Positions 27,758 through 36,931 of a stretch of 46,872 bases of DNA are shown here, one piece after another (the first letter of the stretch is position 1; the number at the start of each line of letters is the position of its first letter). The position numbers were made by a program, and so were the translations under genes. The DNA is taken from the NCBI RefSeq assembly GCF_001311375.1, contig NZ_BBAS01000010.1, forward strand, positions 1 through 46,872. The letters are read 5' to 3'. The notes under the pieces are model-generated. The model had not been told where the DNA came from, made no database searches, and saw only the letters and a program-made list of their open reading frames with translations. This stretch comes from Limosilactobacillus equigenerosi DSM 18793 = JCM 14505. GTDB lineage: Bacteria; Bacillota; Bacilli; Lactobacillales; Lactobacillaceae.

Positions 27758-27940
27758 TAGAAAAATCTCTCCTCTAAAATTATATTACAGAGTTTAGTTT
27801 ACTACTTTATGTGCAAGAAAAACATGAAAATTTGATTAATATTCAATTTGAATGAATAACTATACAGTCACGGCCGCTCCACCCAGTCAAATGGTTGTAA
27901 AAATTCTGCTAGCTTTCCTTCGCTTCTATCATCCAACTAA

Positions 27941-28261
27941 CTAATAAATTAACAATCCCCCGCCATATCTTGCCATGAGATAACTAACGAAGGAACAATA
28001 GCGATGGTCATCCAGTAACGTCACGGCTTCAACCGTTAACGTTGAAAAGGTCGTTAAGCCACCCAGGACACCACTGGTTAAATTAATGGGCCCCACCATC
28101 AAGATTCCTTGACTCGTTAACCAAGCTAAGGCCGTTACTCCCAGCAAATTAATCACCAAGATTGCGACTGGCCACTGCAAAGGAACTTGGCGTTTAATCA
28201 TCGTGGTTAGTTGCCAGCGCAATAATGCCCCGAGACCACTCCCAAGCGCAATTTCAAACAT
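27941..28261 (-). CDS. fluC: FluC/CrcB fluoride channel subunit
   Basis: Membrane protein of 106 residues with four helices; passive fluoride export. Signature GVLGGLTTFSTLTVE (about residues 67-81) supplies the phenylalanine-lined pore; GSGLGALLRWQL is the N-terminal motif. It overlaps the other subunit by eight bases. Two unequal genes side by side are typical for heterodimeric Fluc channels of Gram-positives. No fluoride riboswitch is visible. Confidence 0.9.
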   Translation of the reverse strand: MFEIALGSGLGALLRWQLTTMIKRQVPLQWPVAILVINLLGVTALAWLTSQGILMVGPINLTSGVLGGLTTFSTLTVEAVTLLDDHRYCSFVSYLMARYGGGLLIY

Positions 28262-28598
28262 GATGTCGCCCTCCAGTGTAAACTAACCAGCCAATTAAGA
28301 CACCGCCCACGACATTAAGGCCTAAATACAGGATCGCCATCGGTAAATTGGCGTGCATTAAAGCCATTATTAAGGTCCCAAAGGTCGTTAAACTGCCACA
28401 AAAGCCCGTCCCTAACCCCAGCCCGAGCCAAGCGGGTAATCGATGCTGAAGCCACCGACTGGTTAAACTTGCTAATAACCCGGCGCCGATTAAATTCACG
28501 ATTGTCACGGCAAGCAGTGGACTTGCTAAACTAGCAATGCCGGCCCGGATCAATCCACCTAAGCACCCACCAAGAAAAACCGCAATGAAATTTTTCAT
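28254..28598 (-). CDS. fluC: FluC/CrcB fluoride channel subunit
   Basis: Second fluoride channel subunit, 114 residues, four helices. GGCLGGLIRAG near the start and GFCGSLTTFGTLIMA in helix 3 fit the family, with Gly in place of the usual Ser after TTF. It starts 16 bp after the ATPase stop, too close for a separate leader, so fluoride sensing at this site is unlikely. Confidence 0.9.
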   Translation of the reverse strand: MKNFIAVFLGGCLGGLIRAGIASLASPLLAVTIVNLIGAGLLASLTSRWLQHRLPAWLGLGLGTGFCGSLTTFGTLIMALMHANLPMAILYLGLNVVGGVLIGWLVYTGGRHHV

Positions 28599-28614
28599 GT
28601 TGTAGTCACCTCAG

Positions 28615-29673
28615 TTAATGACTTAAATAATACAGCTTAATGTAATGATCAAAGCGCGGTAAAGTAAAACTTAGATAACCATAGCGACTAGCATCAACTA
28701 AGCCCTTTTTCTTAAGCCGATCACGATAAATTGACATTAAACTTGATGACATGTCCAATTCTTGCCGGAGACTACTAATTTTAACTTGGCCTTGCTGGTT
28801 AGCTAGCTTAGCCAGAGCAATTAAGACACTTTGATCCTTAGGTGATAAGTCATGCCATAATTTTTGGTAAACATATTCTTGAATTTGAATATCAAATTCA
28901 GTTAATAATTCTTCATCTGTTATGGTTGGTTGTTGCCACTTTAGATATCCCAATAATTGGAACGCGAATGGATATCCTTGGGTGATTTTGGCCATTTTCA
29001 TTGCTTGTGCTTCATCAAGCTTGAAAATTGACTGATATTTCCCCATAATCGCCGTTAAATTTAACCCTGACAAAAAAGACTTTAGGTGCTCGATATAAAA
29101 AAAGTTAAACTGTCTTCATTTTGTAAATCAGAAATATTCTCATACAATCCTGTCATTAACAAAAAAATTGGTGCTTCCTGACGCACTAAAATTTGAAAAG
29201 CAGCCGTAAATTCGCGCATACTTTGTGAGTTAGTTACCTCATCAATTGTCACTAATAACCGATAACCTTTGTGTTGCAACAAATCCATTACCCGACTTAA
29301 AGCAGTTTCAATATCAACAATTGGTGCTGCTGTTTTTAAATGGACTCCAATTCCAAAAAAATGATAAGTCAATGTTAGCTTCAATTAAAAGTGGTGCGAT
29401 AGCTGGTAAATCATATAATTTACTTAATAAAGCCGTCATCAAATCCCGAGTACTATTTAACTCCACCGTTAACCATTTTGATTGCTGAGCTAATTGTTTA
29501 CTTATTTCTGTTAGTAAAACAGTTTTCCCTGATCCCCGAACTCCAGAGATAATATAGACTTGATTATTGATAATCGGCGCTGTAAAGTCTTCTACAATCT
29601 GATTTTTAGCTGTTTGACGATTAATTATCGTTAATGGTTCTTTACCAAAGTTTAATGTAAACGGATTTTGCAT
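28615..29673 (-). CDS. AAA/archaeal-type ATPase with C-terminal winged helix (three frameshifts)
   Basis: STAND-like P-loop ATPase, about 352 residues. Walker A GVRGSGKT (about residues 44-51), Walker B RLLVTIDEVTN, a sensor-like PIFLLMTGLYEN, and a C-terminal winged-helix region (LAKLANQQGQVKISSLRQEL...SIYRDRLKKKGLVD). Each fault is one extra base in a homopolymer: A7 29355-29361, A7 29097-29103, A6 29072-29077 (plus-strand coordinates). Members of this group are often solitary and of unknown role; some are linked to mobile DNA. Its promoter region carries four TATATAACT repeats. Confidence 0.72.
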
Positions 29674-29712
29674 CGTTAAATCCCCCGCTGGTTTTATATA
29701 GCTTTTTAGCTT

Positions 29713-29762
29713 TTATATAACTCTATATAACTTTTAATTTATTATATAACTCTATATAACTT
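29713..29762. repeat. Four phased TATATAACT repeats upstream of the ATPase gene
   Basis: TATATAACT occurs at 29714, 29724, 29743 and 29753: two pairs 10 bases apart, the pairs 29 bases apart. They lie 40-90 bases upstream of the ATPase start, where an operator would be expected. Confidence 0.75.
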
Positions 29763-29782
29763 TTTACCACCCATTATAGCAA

Positions 29783-29814
29783 ACCGTCCACCCAATTCGT
29801 GAGTGGACGGTAAT
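29783..29814 (-). terminator. Hairpin after the Fic gene
   Basis: ACCGTCCAC and GTGGACGGT form a 9-bp stem. The following T-run is poor (GGTTTGC on the minus strand), so termination is likely but not certain. Confidence 0.5.
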
Positions 29815-29821
29815 GATAAAA

Positions 29822-31047
29822 CTAATTAATTAATGCTTCAATCAACTTGGTAGTTGACCGCCTAGTAATTGGCGATTTTTTCGTCTTTTCAAGCAAGCCA
29901 TCATCAACTAACTCATCAAGTATGCGTCTAATCTTTGTTTTGGGAGCATCATCAAGATATTCATATAAGATACGATCCTCAATTCCAGCACCTGAGTCAT
30001 TAAATAAATAAGCTTGATAGTATACAAAGAGACACCGACCCTTAAGATCACTATTAAATTGCTTCTGAATTTGCTTGCTACCAAATTTAAATAACTCTTG
30101 TTTGGTTTCGAGTTCTTCAATTAAAGCTTGTTGTCCGTCAAGCAGAATTTCCATCATCGTTTTCACGAAAAACGTTACTTCACCGTAATTTTTAGGCTCT
30201 TCAACTCCCACAAAAGCATCATAGTAACGCTTGCGATGATTATTAATTTCCTTTGAGAAGATGATGGCCGTGAATGGATCTAACTTATACCCTAAGTAAG
30301 CACAGGTGATGTATCTCCCTAACCGACCATTGCCATCGAAAAACGGATGAATATATTCAAAGTAGTAATGGGCAATAAATGCTTGATCAGAAATGGAGCA
30401 TCACGATTAATAAACTCAAGCCATTTCATTAAATCTGGTAAAAACTCAACTTCCGTCGCTTTTGGTAAATGAACCGTCTTAGTGCTACTACCAATCCGAA
30501 CGGCTGAATTTCGGAATAATTGACCATTTGGTAAGTTATCATCTGCAATTTCTCCATGCAATAATTCATCATAAATTGCCCGAATATCAGTTAGTTCGTG
30601 AATTACCAATGGTTATTGTTGTTTGATTTTAAAATACATCCGGGCAAAGGATTGTAATCGAACTGTTTTTGCGCTATTTCTTCCAATAATAGCCGTTTCG
30701 ATTTCTTCATTCGTTGTTTTAACTCCTTCAATTTCATTGGTACTTAGGATCTCGTCACGTAAAGTACTCATAAATAATTGTTCAGCGGCTATTCCCGGTA
30801 AATCATTAACTAATTTGGCAATTTTACGAGAATTAGATTGAATTTTTGAATCATATAATTGAATTTCAGGTAACGGAACCGAAAATAATTCAAAAACCTT
30901 GTTTGACTGTTCCCCATTAAAGATGGGATTTATTTTTAGACCTGTTTGGATTGTCCCAAATGAGTTAAAACGGTTATTATACTCATTAATTGGATTTTCT
31001 CCCCCATGTTGGTATCCCCAAATCCTTAATTCGTGATATTTACTCAT
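29822..31047 (-). CDS. Fic-domain protein, class II-like (one frameshift, one in-frame stop)
   Basis: AMP-transferase of about 407 residues. The core HPFFDGNGRLGR is canonical, with catalytic His and all phosphate-binding residues. TNEIEG near residue 107 fits the inhibitory motif [S/T]xxxE[G/N]; being N-terminal to the core makes it class II. A C-terminal winged helix follows (TKIRRILDELVDDGLLEK). A base is missing near 30398. At 30613-30615 a TAA stop interrupts the frame (KQQ*PLVIHEL); a CAA to TAA change would explain it. If real, the gene is dead or makes a 144-residue fragment. Confidence 0.78.
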
Positions 31048-31209
31048 TTTATAAACACCAACTTCTAAAAAAACGACCTTTTTTTAAATTTTTAGTTTGA
31101 ATAATATTACCAACTTTTGCTACTATAAGCAAATTTTAAATATTGACTTGAAGTTAGGAACAAATAAGTAACTTGAATTTTTACTCTCAACCCTTTATCA
31201 TAAATAAAT

Positions 31210-31470
31210 GAAAAGAGAGGCAACCGCTCCACCGGTTACCCCTCAATCGTGGATTAGAAAGCGAACGATTTAAAAGCGGCTAACCATGTTTTTGGTTGGT
31301 CGCTTTTAGTATTTGATATGCTCTAGCAAGATTCAAGACTGCTCGAGACACGATCCAAATACTAACGGCAATACTAACCGTAATTCGTTCACCTTTCTAA
31401 AAAGTAGCATAAGCCTCACCTCCATGAATCAGTTTACTTGAGGGGTGGTGCTTTCTACATTCCACTAAGC
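31210..31470 (-). other. Candidate type I toxin RNA locus
   Basis: The minus strand carries an SD and ATG at 31410, a short hydrophobic frame, a hairpin AAAAGCG...CGCTTTT (31272-31308) and a second hairpin with GGCAACCG/CGGTT arms (31216-31244) followed by T-rich DNA. ACCCCTCAA near the 5' end (31446-31436) can pair with TTGAGGGGT near the 3' end, the fold-back seen in type I toxin mRNAs. The rest of the 560-bp gap (31048-31609) shows no gene. Confidence 0.4.
31280..31410 (-). CDS. Possible small amphipathic toxin-like peptide (frameshift)
   Basis: ATG 31410 follows GGAGGTGAGGCTT. After six codons the frame must shift by one base to read KGERITVSIAVSIWIVS and on to RAVLNLARAYQILKATNQKHG, stop at 31280, for about 43 residues with a hydrophobic then basic helix. 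Without the shift, only 25 residues result. The size and shape fit small membrane toxins of lactobacilli; not a match to Fst or Ldr that I recognise. Confidence 0.35.
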
Positions 31471-31615
31471 GATTAAATAAGGTAGCTACTCCTTATCCAA
31501 CTGCTTACAAATATTATATCAGTTTATTTCAAATAATTAGATCCAGCATTCAACTCAATAGCTGTCATTATCAGCATTAGTGTTATGATAAAAATAATCA
31601 AACGAGGAGGTGATA

Positions 31616-31897
31616 ATGATGACTAAATTAATAACTCAAGCCGAATTTAAAGCTAATTTCCCGACCTATCTATCCAATGTAAATAATCAACAAGAAATAA
31701 TCACTGTTGAATGTCCCCATCATCAATCGGCAACCATTCTCTCAACTGAACAATTTAAATTAATGCTAACTGCGCTACAAGATGATCCGAGTTCATTAAC
31801 TGCCGCCATTGCACGTGATCAATTAATTCGCCAAGGCGTACTTCCAGATGACCTCCCCCTCGAAATACCTGATAACTACTGGAATCAATTTAAATAA
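31616..31897 (+). CDS. Phd/YefM-like protein without partner toxin
   Basis: Protein of about 93 residues; ATG at 31616 (or 31619), AGGAGG five or eight bases upstream. The layout ITQAEFKANFPTYLSNV...EIITVECPHHQSATILSTEQFKLML resembles the DNA-binding N-terminal half of Phd/YefM antitoxins, with an acidic C-terminus (PDDLPLEIPDNYW) that could cover a toxin. No toxin gene follows; a terminator comes directly after. Could be an orphan antitoxin or a regulator. Confidence 0.5.
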   Translation: MMTKLITQAEFKANFPTYLSNVNNQQEIITVECPHHQSATILSTEQFKLMLTALQDDPSSLTAAIARDQLIRQGVLPDDLPLEIPDNYWNQFK

Positions 31898-31900
31898 ACT

Positions 31901-31944
31901 AACAAAGGCAGGGATTCTTAATCGAATCCTTGCCTTTTAATTTC
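31901..31944 (+). terminator. Terminator after the Phd-like gene
   Basis: AAAGGCAGGGATT pairs with AATCCTTGCCTTT, followed by TAATTT. The remaining 250 bp before the MerR gene hold only a short remnant-like frame on the minus strand and a TATACT -10 near 32159. Confidence 0.8.
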
Positions 31945-32199
31945 CTTATTATCCATATGTCAAATCAACGCTCAACTAGTTAAGCATTCGCGCCCCCTTC
32001 ATGGTCTGCTTCCCCGCTCATCCACACTTTAGTGGCATAAAGAGTGTTCAAGCGCCGGATAATCCTGAACTAATTGTAAAACTGCCATTTGGCAATAATC
32101 ACCTGCATTTATCCCCTTAGGTTAAGCAATTTGAGAACATCTGACCAAATTGGTTTGTTATACTAGCTTTAGTAAATTATAAGTAAGGAGTTATATCAT

Positions 32200-32628
32200 A
32201 TGTCTGACGCAACCATTTATTCAATTGGGCAAGTCGCAGAATTGTTTAACCTTAACATTTCGACGTTGCGCTACTACGATCAATTAGGACTCTTCCCTGA
32301 CTTGCAACGGGACGCCAATGGTCGGCGCCAATTCGGTCCGGATGAACTCAACACATTAACTATTGTTGAATGTTTGAAACGGACTGGGATGCCGCTCGAT
32401 GATATCCAACGATTCATGGCCTGGTGTGATGCCGGTGATGAAACGATTGACCAACGATTGGCAATGTTTCTAGACCGGCGCCAAGCCGTCCAACAACAAA
32501 TTCAGGAATTAGAACAAACATTAACGGTGATTGATCATAAGTGTGAGTATTATCAACAAGCCCACCAAGATGGGACTGAGGCCTACGTAAAGAAGCAAAC
32601 CGACGACGTCTATCATTTAGTCCATTAA
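32200..32628 (+). CDS. MerR-family regulator
   Basis: Activator-type regulator of 142 residues. The MerR winged helix is clear: YSIGQVAELFNLNISTLRYYDQLGLFP (residues 6-32), then a coiled-coil dimer helix (RRQAVQQQIQELEQTLTVI) and a C-terminal stretch with one Cys (DHKCEYYQQA). The DNA-binding type resembles the stress regulators of aldo/keto reductase genes. TAAGGAG lies upstream. ACCAAATTGGT at 32146-32156, next to a TATACT -10, may be its own operator. No target gene is adjacent. Confidence 0.85.
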   Translation: MSDATIYSIGQVAELFNLNISTLRYYDQLGLFPDLQRDANGRRQFGPDELNTLTIVECLKRTGMPLDDIQRFMAWCDAGDETIDQRLAMFLDRRQAVQQQIQELEQTLTVIDHKCEYYQQAHQDGTEAYVKKQTDDVYHLVH

Positions 32629-32633
32629 GTAAC

Positions 32634-32673
32634 AAAAGGTTGAGAAGTTTTGACGCTTCTCAACCTTTTTCGT
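32634..32673 (+). terminator. Terminator after the MerR gene
   Basis: AAAAGGTTGAGAAG and CTTCTCAACCTTTT form a 14-bp perfect stem with T-run. Confidence 0.9.
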
Positions 32674-32705
32674 TTAGTTATGAATGTGTTTCTGGCAATT
32701 TTGAT

Positions 32706-32718
32706 GGCTCACGACCTA
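32706..32718 (-). repeat. End fragment of the two-hairpin repeat at the dxs stop codon
   Basis: TAGGTCGTGAGCC on the minus strand, identical over 13 bases to the outer end at the LacI gene, with TAG again the stop codon. No hairpin modules follow, so this is a remnant or the boundary signal alone. Confidence 0.55.
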
Positions 32719-34479
32719 GTTATTCATGAGCTCTTTAATGTCGTTAACAATTTGTTCCACGGCCATTCCATTTTGCGTTAACAAGCCTTCCGCATCGTAA
32801 CGGTCATGGAATTCCTTCGTTAACCCGTAATTCTTCACCTTTACGTCCGCCGTTCCAAGGGCACTGGCGACCATTTGACCATAGCCTCCTTCGACGAAAC
32901 CGTCTTCTAACGTGACAACGACTTGGTGCTTCGTTGGTAAGTCCGCTAACAAGGCTTCGTCTAAGCCAGTTAAGTACCGTGGATTAATGACCGTGGCATC
33001 AATGCCCGCCTTGGCTAATTCAGCCGCAACTGCTTGAGCCCGCGTTAACATTTCGCCGACCCCAAAGATGGCCACTTGGCTACCTTGATGAACGACTTGA
33101 TTCCGGTTTAATTGACTGTAATCGGTGTCATCAGCCACCCCCGTTGAAATTAATTCCGTCGCTGGTACCCGGATTGCCACGGGATGATCCGTTTGGTCAA
33201 TCGCCCAATCCGACATTGCTTGTAATTCTTCTTGATTCGTTGGGGCTAAGTAGACCATGTTTGGAATGTGGGACAAGAATTGTACATCGAATAAGCCCAA
33301 GTGACTTTCATCATTCATCCCATAAACCCCAGCTAAGTAGACCAAGAACGTGGCCGGGTTATTGTTTAACGCTAAATCATGGGCCACTTGGTCAAAGGTC
33401 CGTTGTAAGAAAGTCGCAAAGACCGGATAAACCGGCTTGGCCCCATACTTAGCCATCGCGGACGTCATCGCCACGGCTTCTTCTTCGGCAATCCCCACAT
33501 CAATAAAGTGACTGCCTAATTGTTGGCGTTGGGCCGGCGTAAAGATAATTTGCGGCGTCCCCGATGATACCGTCACAATCGCTTCGTCAGCTTGCATCTT
33601 ATCAAACAGATACTTTTGCATAAAGTCGCTGTACGTTGCGGCATGGGGTTGTTCGTCCGCATAGTAAAGGCCCGCCTTTAAATCAATTGGACCGCCGGCA
33701 TGGAACTTTTCATGATTAGCCACCGCTGGTTCGTACCCATGCCCTTTTTCTGTGTGGACATGTAAAAGCACTGGGCGATCGGTATCCTTGACCGTTTCGA
33801 AGAGGTCAATTAATTGCTCTAAGTCATTCCCAGCTTCCAAATAGTGATATTCGTAACCAAGCGCCTTAAAGAGATTGTCACTGGCTTGACCGTTGGATTC
33901 CCGCAGCGTCCGCAAGGCGGTGTATAAACCACCATGGGGATTCGGCGCAATTGAGTTTTCATTGTCGTTCACAATCACAATCGCGTTTTGGTTTTCATCG
34001 GCAATCGTGTTTAACCCTTCGTAAGCCATCCCACCGGATAAGGAACCGTCCCCAATCACAGCAATAATATTGCCGGACTTGTGGAGGACTTCACGGGCTT
34101 TAATAAACCCGGACGCTAAGGACAAGGACGTTGACGTGTGCCCAATTGAGAAGTAGTCGTGTTCACTTTCATGGGGGTTGGTGTAACCAGAGACGTCATC
34201 ATAGTGTGCCGGATCAGTAAAAGCTTGTTGGCGCCCCGTTAACATCTTGTGCACGTATGATTGGTGCGAAACGTCCCAAATCAAGTTGTCGCGTGGTGAA
34301 TCAAAAACATAGTGGAGAGCCACCGTCATTTCCACGACCCCAAGGTTAGGACCGTTGTGGCCACCATGCGCTTCCAGTTTTTGGAGTAACGCTTGGCGAC
34401 ATTCATCAACTAAGGTTTGTAATTCGGCCCGGCTGAGCTTTTTGACATCGGCCGGGGATTGAATTTGTTCAAGTAACAT
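32716..34479 (-). CDS. dxs: DXS-like transketolase-family enzyme
   Basis: Thiamine-diphosphate enzyme of 587 residues, intact; closest to 1-deoxy-D-xylulose-5-phosphate synthase, which joins pyruvate and glyceraldehyde 3-phosphate. TPP-binding VIGDGSLSGGMAYEGLN ... IVNDNENSI lies about residues 140-175, catalytic Glu in VGIAEEEAVAM about 325. Some conserved DXS positions differ: GGHNGPNLG for GGHxxxxLG and DVSHQSYVHK for DVGHQAYxHK. It is some 30 residues shorter than usual. No other gene of the deoxyxylulose pathway is in the window. Could feed thiamine or pyridoxal synthesis, or use another aldehyde. Start has GAGAGG upstream. Confidence 0.83.
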   Translation of the reverse strand: MLLEQIQSPADVKKLSRAELQTLVDECRQALLQKLEAHGGHNGPNLGVVEMTVALHYVFDSPRDNLIWDVSHQSYVHKMLTGRQQAFTDPAHYDDVSGYTNPHESEHDYFSIGHTSTSLSLASGFIKAREVLHKSGNIIAVIGDGSLSGGMAYEGLNTIADENQNAIVIVNDNENSIAPNPHGGLYTALRTLRESNGQASDNLFKALGYEYHYLEAGNDLEQLIDLFETVKDTDRPVLLHVHTEKGHGYEPAVANHEKFHAGGPIDLKAGLYYADEQPHAATYSDFMQKYLFDKMQADEAIVTVSSGTPQIIFTPAQRQQLGSHFIDVGIAEEEAVAMTSAMAKYGAKPVYPVFATFLQRTFDQVAHDLALNNNPATFLVYLAGVYGMNDESHLGLFDVQFLSHIPNMVYLAPTNQEELQAMSDWAIDQTDHPVAIRVPATELISTGVADDTDYSQLNRNQVVHQGSQVAIFGVGEMLTRAQAVAAELAKAGIDATVINPRYLTGLDEALLADLPTKHQVVVTLEDGFVEGGYGQMVASALGTADVKVKNYGLTKEFHDRYDAEGLLTQNGMAVEQIVNDIKELMNN

Positions 34480-34675
34480 GAAATTAACCTCTCTTTCTAA
34501 TCATTAAGGTTAATATATCACCTAAAGCCGACTTTACCACAAGGGAGAATTTACAAAAGGTAAGTGGATTTTTTTGAAAAAAAGAGCTCAGCGCCTCGTA
34601 GGAAACTGAGCATGATCCGTAGGGATAGTATAGCATGTAAGTAATAATTAAATCGTTTAACTATTATTTATAATT

Positions 34676-35532
34676 TTACCGTTTATCTTGCGAAATCTTA
34701 GTAATTAACCAATACGCAATGACTGATTCCACAAATATAAACATGAATAAAAACCACCAAGCATTGAACAAGTGTGCTTGCGTTGCTTGGTATGCCTCCT
34801 CTGCCTGATGTGGGACATTAGGAATCGTTTTTTTTGAATTTTTAAAGTTAATTGATTAAGCCGCGCAGTACTACCTAAAGCTTCCATTCCCCAACGACTT
34901 TCCATCGGGATTGATAGTGGTTCAACCGTTTTACTAAATTTAAATAAAGTACCTGATAAAATTAATTCCACAATTAAAATATACGGAGCAATGGTACTAG
35001 CCCTCTCCTCCTTTTTAATTCCTGTTGAAATCATTAACCCCAACATATCAGCTGCATATAACACCAGTAATAATGTTACCCAAAATTCCATCAACGTTGA
35101 TTTAAAAATAATCCCATGTTCTGGATAGTCATGTGGGACTAACTTAAATAGTAACACCATTAAAAAGCTTTGGAATATACAAATTAATAATTGAACTACC
35201 ATCCGCGAAGCTAAATAACTTCCATAATAAAAATTAGGAGTGGCTGCACGTTGTTTAATGTTTTTCCGATCACTGGCAATAATGGATATTGAATTAAAAA
35301 TTCCGCCAAAAATAGCCGCACTAATAATGATGAAAAATGCGGATTTAGTATCTTCGAAATTGTCAAAAATATGTTTTTTGGCAATCAATAACACAATCGC
35401 ATCCGCAAAAATTGGAAATCCAATAATCTTCAATAACGATTGTTTATTTTCCAAAAAATCAAAAATGTATTCAGTGGTTAAACTTACAAACTCATCAATC
35501 GGATTTTTACGTTTAAATTTCACTTGGTTCAT
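34676..35532 (-). CDS. ABC-2 type transporter membrane subunit (one frameshift)
   Basis: Membrane protein of about 285 residues with six helices, a half-size ABCG/ABC-2 permease. One extra base in T8 (34828-34835, plus strand) corrupts the end; removing it gives a final helix WWFLFMFIFVESVIAYWLI and a stop at 34676. GGIFNSISIIASDRKNIKQR is the cytoplasmic loop typical of ABC-2 permeases with the conserved ER/DR before it. Starts two bases past the ATPase stop, SD inside the ATPase end, so the two are coupled. Substrate unknown. Confidence 0.75.
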
Positions 35533-35536
35533 TCAA

Positions 35537-36883
35537 TTATCCTCCAATCATTTCATATATCTCAGCAAAATTTTGCGTTTGATAACGAGCTCGTATTTCA
35601 TCCGGAGTCCCAAAACTAGCTAACTGACCTACTTGGCGATTATCTACTCCTAAGAAAATTACTGAATCAAAATAATCAATATACGAAATATCGTGAATGA
35701 TAACCACAATCGTTCGATTATCATTTCGAGTTAAATCTTTTAATGTTTTTATTAAAGAGGTCTTAGTGCTGACATCTAGACCTGCCTCTGGTTCGTCTAA
35801 AAACAGTAATCTACGTTCTCCAACCAATTCTGTTGCAATAGTTATCCGACGTAATTCACCTCCACTACACTGCCTAATCTTCTGATCTTTAATTGGCGTT
35901 AAATTTAATTTATCCAGTGCCATTTGAATATGTTCTTGAATCGTTGACTGGCTCGTTCTTTTAGGCAACCGATCCTTGGCCGCTGCCTCTAATTCTCGAT
36001 AAACTGACCGTTCTTGATGAAGAAAATTTTCTTGTGGAACACTACCAATTTGGGACTTAACTGTAGCAAAGTTTTTAGGGTGCAAAATGTTTAAACCACC
36101 AAACATTACCGATCCAGTAGTACCAGACACTTCCATTCCATTAAGGCAATTCATTAATGTTGATTTACCAGCTCCTGTTACCCCTAAAATGGCTACTAAA
36201 CTATTTTCCTTAATTTGTATTCCCTTAATATTTTGTAGCAACGTACGTTGACCATCATCAACTGTTTTAGCATCAAGATTGATATCCAATAAGGATGATT
36301 TTTCGTTTAAGTATTGTTGATGTACGTCATCTATTATCGGTTGTTCAATTGCTGTTTGATATTCATCTGTTGATAATGAACTATCTGAATCACCTAGCTG
36401 ATTAACTAATTGGTTATACCGTAGATAATAATTATTAGTTAATTTATTCAATCGATGTTGTACAATTCGCGCTCGAATAGTATCGATCAAAATTAAAGTG
36501 ACTAGAAATACAATTTTTTGTTTAAATGAAACATTTACTAGATGAAAATTATAAACTAAATCAAAAACTGTATCTTGATCCATAAACAATTGGGCTAATA
36601 ACATCACTAAAACTAACAGGATTCGACGGATAAATTCTGCTACTTCTAATGAGTAATAAAATATATTCCAAATAACGATTATTTCTAGTAATAATAATAG
36701 TAACCTAACCAACCCTAAATTAATATTCATAATATAGTTAAATGTCAACTTGCTTTTACTATAAATAAACTTAGTAATTTCCCATAAGGCAGGTAAAGAC
36801 CAAATTTTTAACCACCGTTGTTTACGTTTAAATTTTCGTTCTAAACGATTGACTTCTGACCTAATAGTTTCTTGTTGATCCAT
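35537..36883 (-). CDS. ABC transporter ATPase with N-terminal membrane segment
   Basis: Protein of 448 residues. Residues 1-150 hold three hydrophobic helices (LGLVRLLLLLLEIIVIWNIFYY and two more) after a basic start; residues 215-448 form an ABCG-type ATPase: Walker A GVTGAGKST, Q-loop VPQENF, signature CSGGELRR (C for L), Walker B LLFLDEPEAGLD and H-loop IVVIIHD. A membrane part before the ATPase is unlike the usual stand-alone exporter ATPase and unlike ABCG, where it follows. Start has AGGAG. Second gene of the WYL operon. Confidence 0.75.
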   Translation of the reverse strand: MDQQETIRSEVNRLERKFKRKQRWLKIWSLPALWEITKFIYSKSKLTFNYIMNINLGLVRLLLLLLEIIVIWNIFYYSLEVAEFIRRILLVLVMLLAQLFMDQDTVFDLVYNFHLVNVSFKQKIVFLVTLILIDTIRARIVQHRLNKLTNNYYLRYNQLVNQLGDSDSSLSTDEYQTAIEQPIIDDVHQQYLNEKSSLLDINLDAKTVDDGQRTLLQNIKGIQIKENSLVAILGVTGAGKSTLMNCLNGMEVSGTTGSVMFGGLNILHPKNFATVKSQIGSVPQENFLHQERSVYRELEAAAKDRLPKRTSQSTIQEHIQMALDKLNLTPIKDQKIRQCSGGELRRITIATELVGERRLLFLDEPEAGLDVSTKTSLIKTLKDLTRNDNRTIVVIIHDISYIDYFDSVIFLGVDNRQVGQLASFGTPDEIRARYQTQNFAEIYEMIGG

Positions 36884-36931
36884 AACTACTCCTAACCATT
36901 ACCTTTTAAATTTTAATTATTATCTAAACGC

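Noticed and set aside
28599-28614. Fluoride riboswitch before the FluC genes
   Set aside because: The gap is 16 bp, too short, and no riboswitch sequence is present.
31985-32125. Minus-strand fragment with MAVLQLVQDYPALEHSL
   Set aside because: Only about 25 codons, no ribosome site, family not recognised; too little to call a pseudogene.
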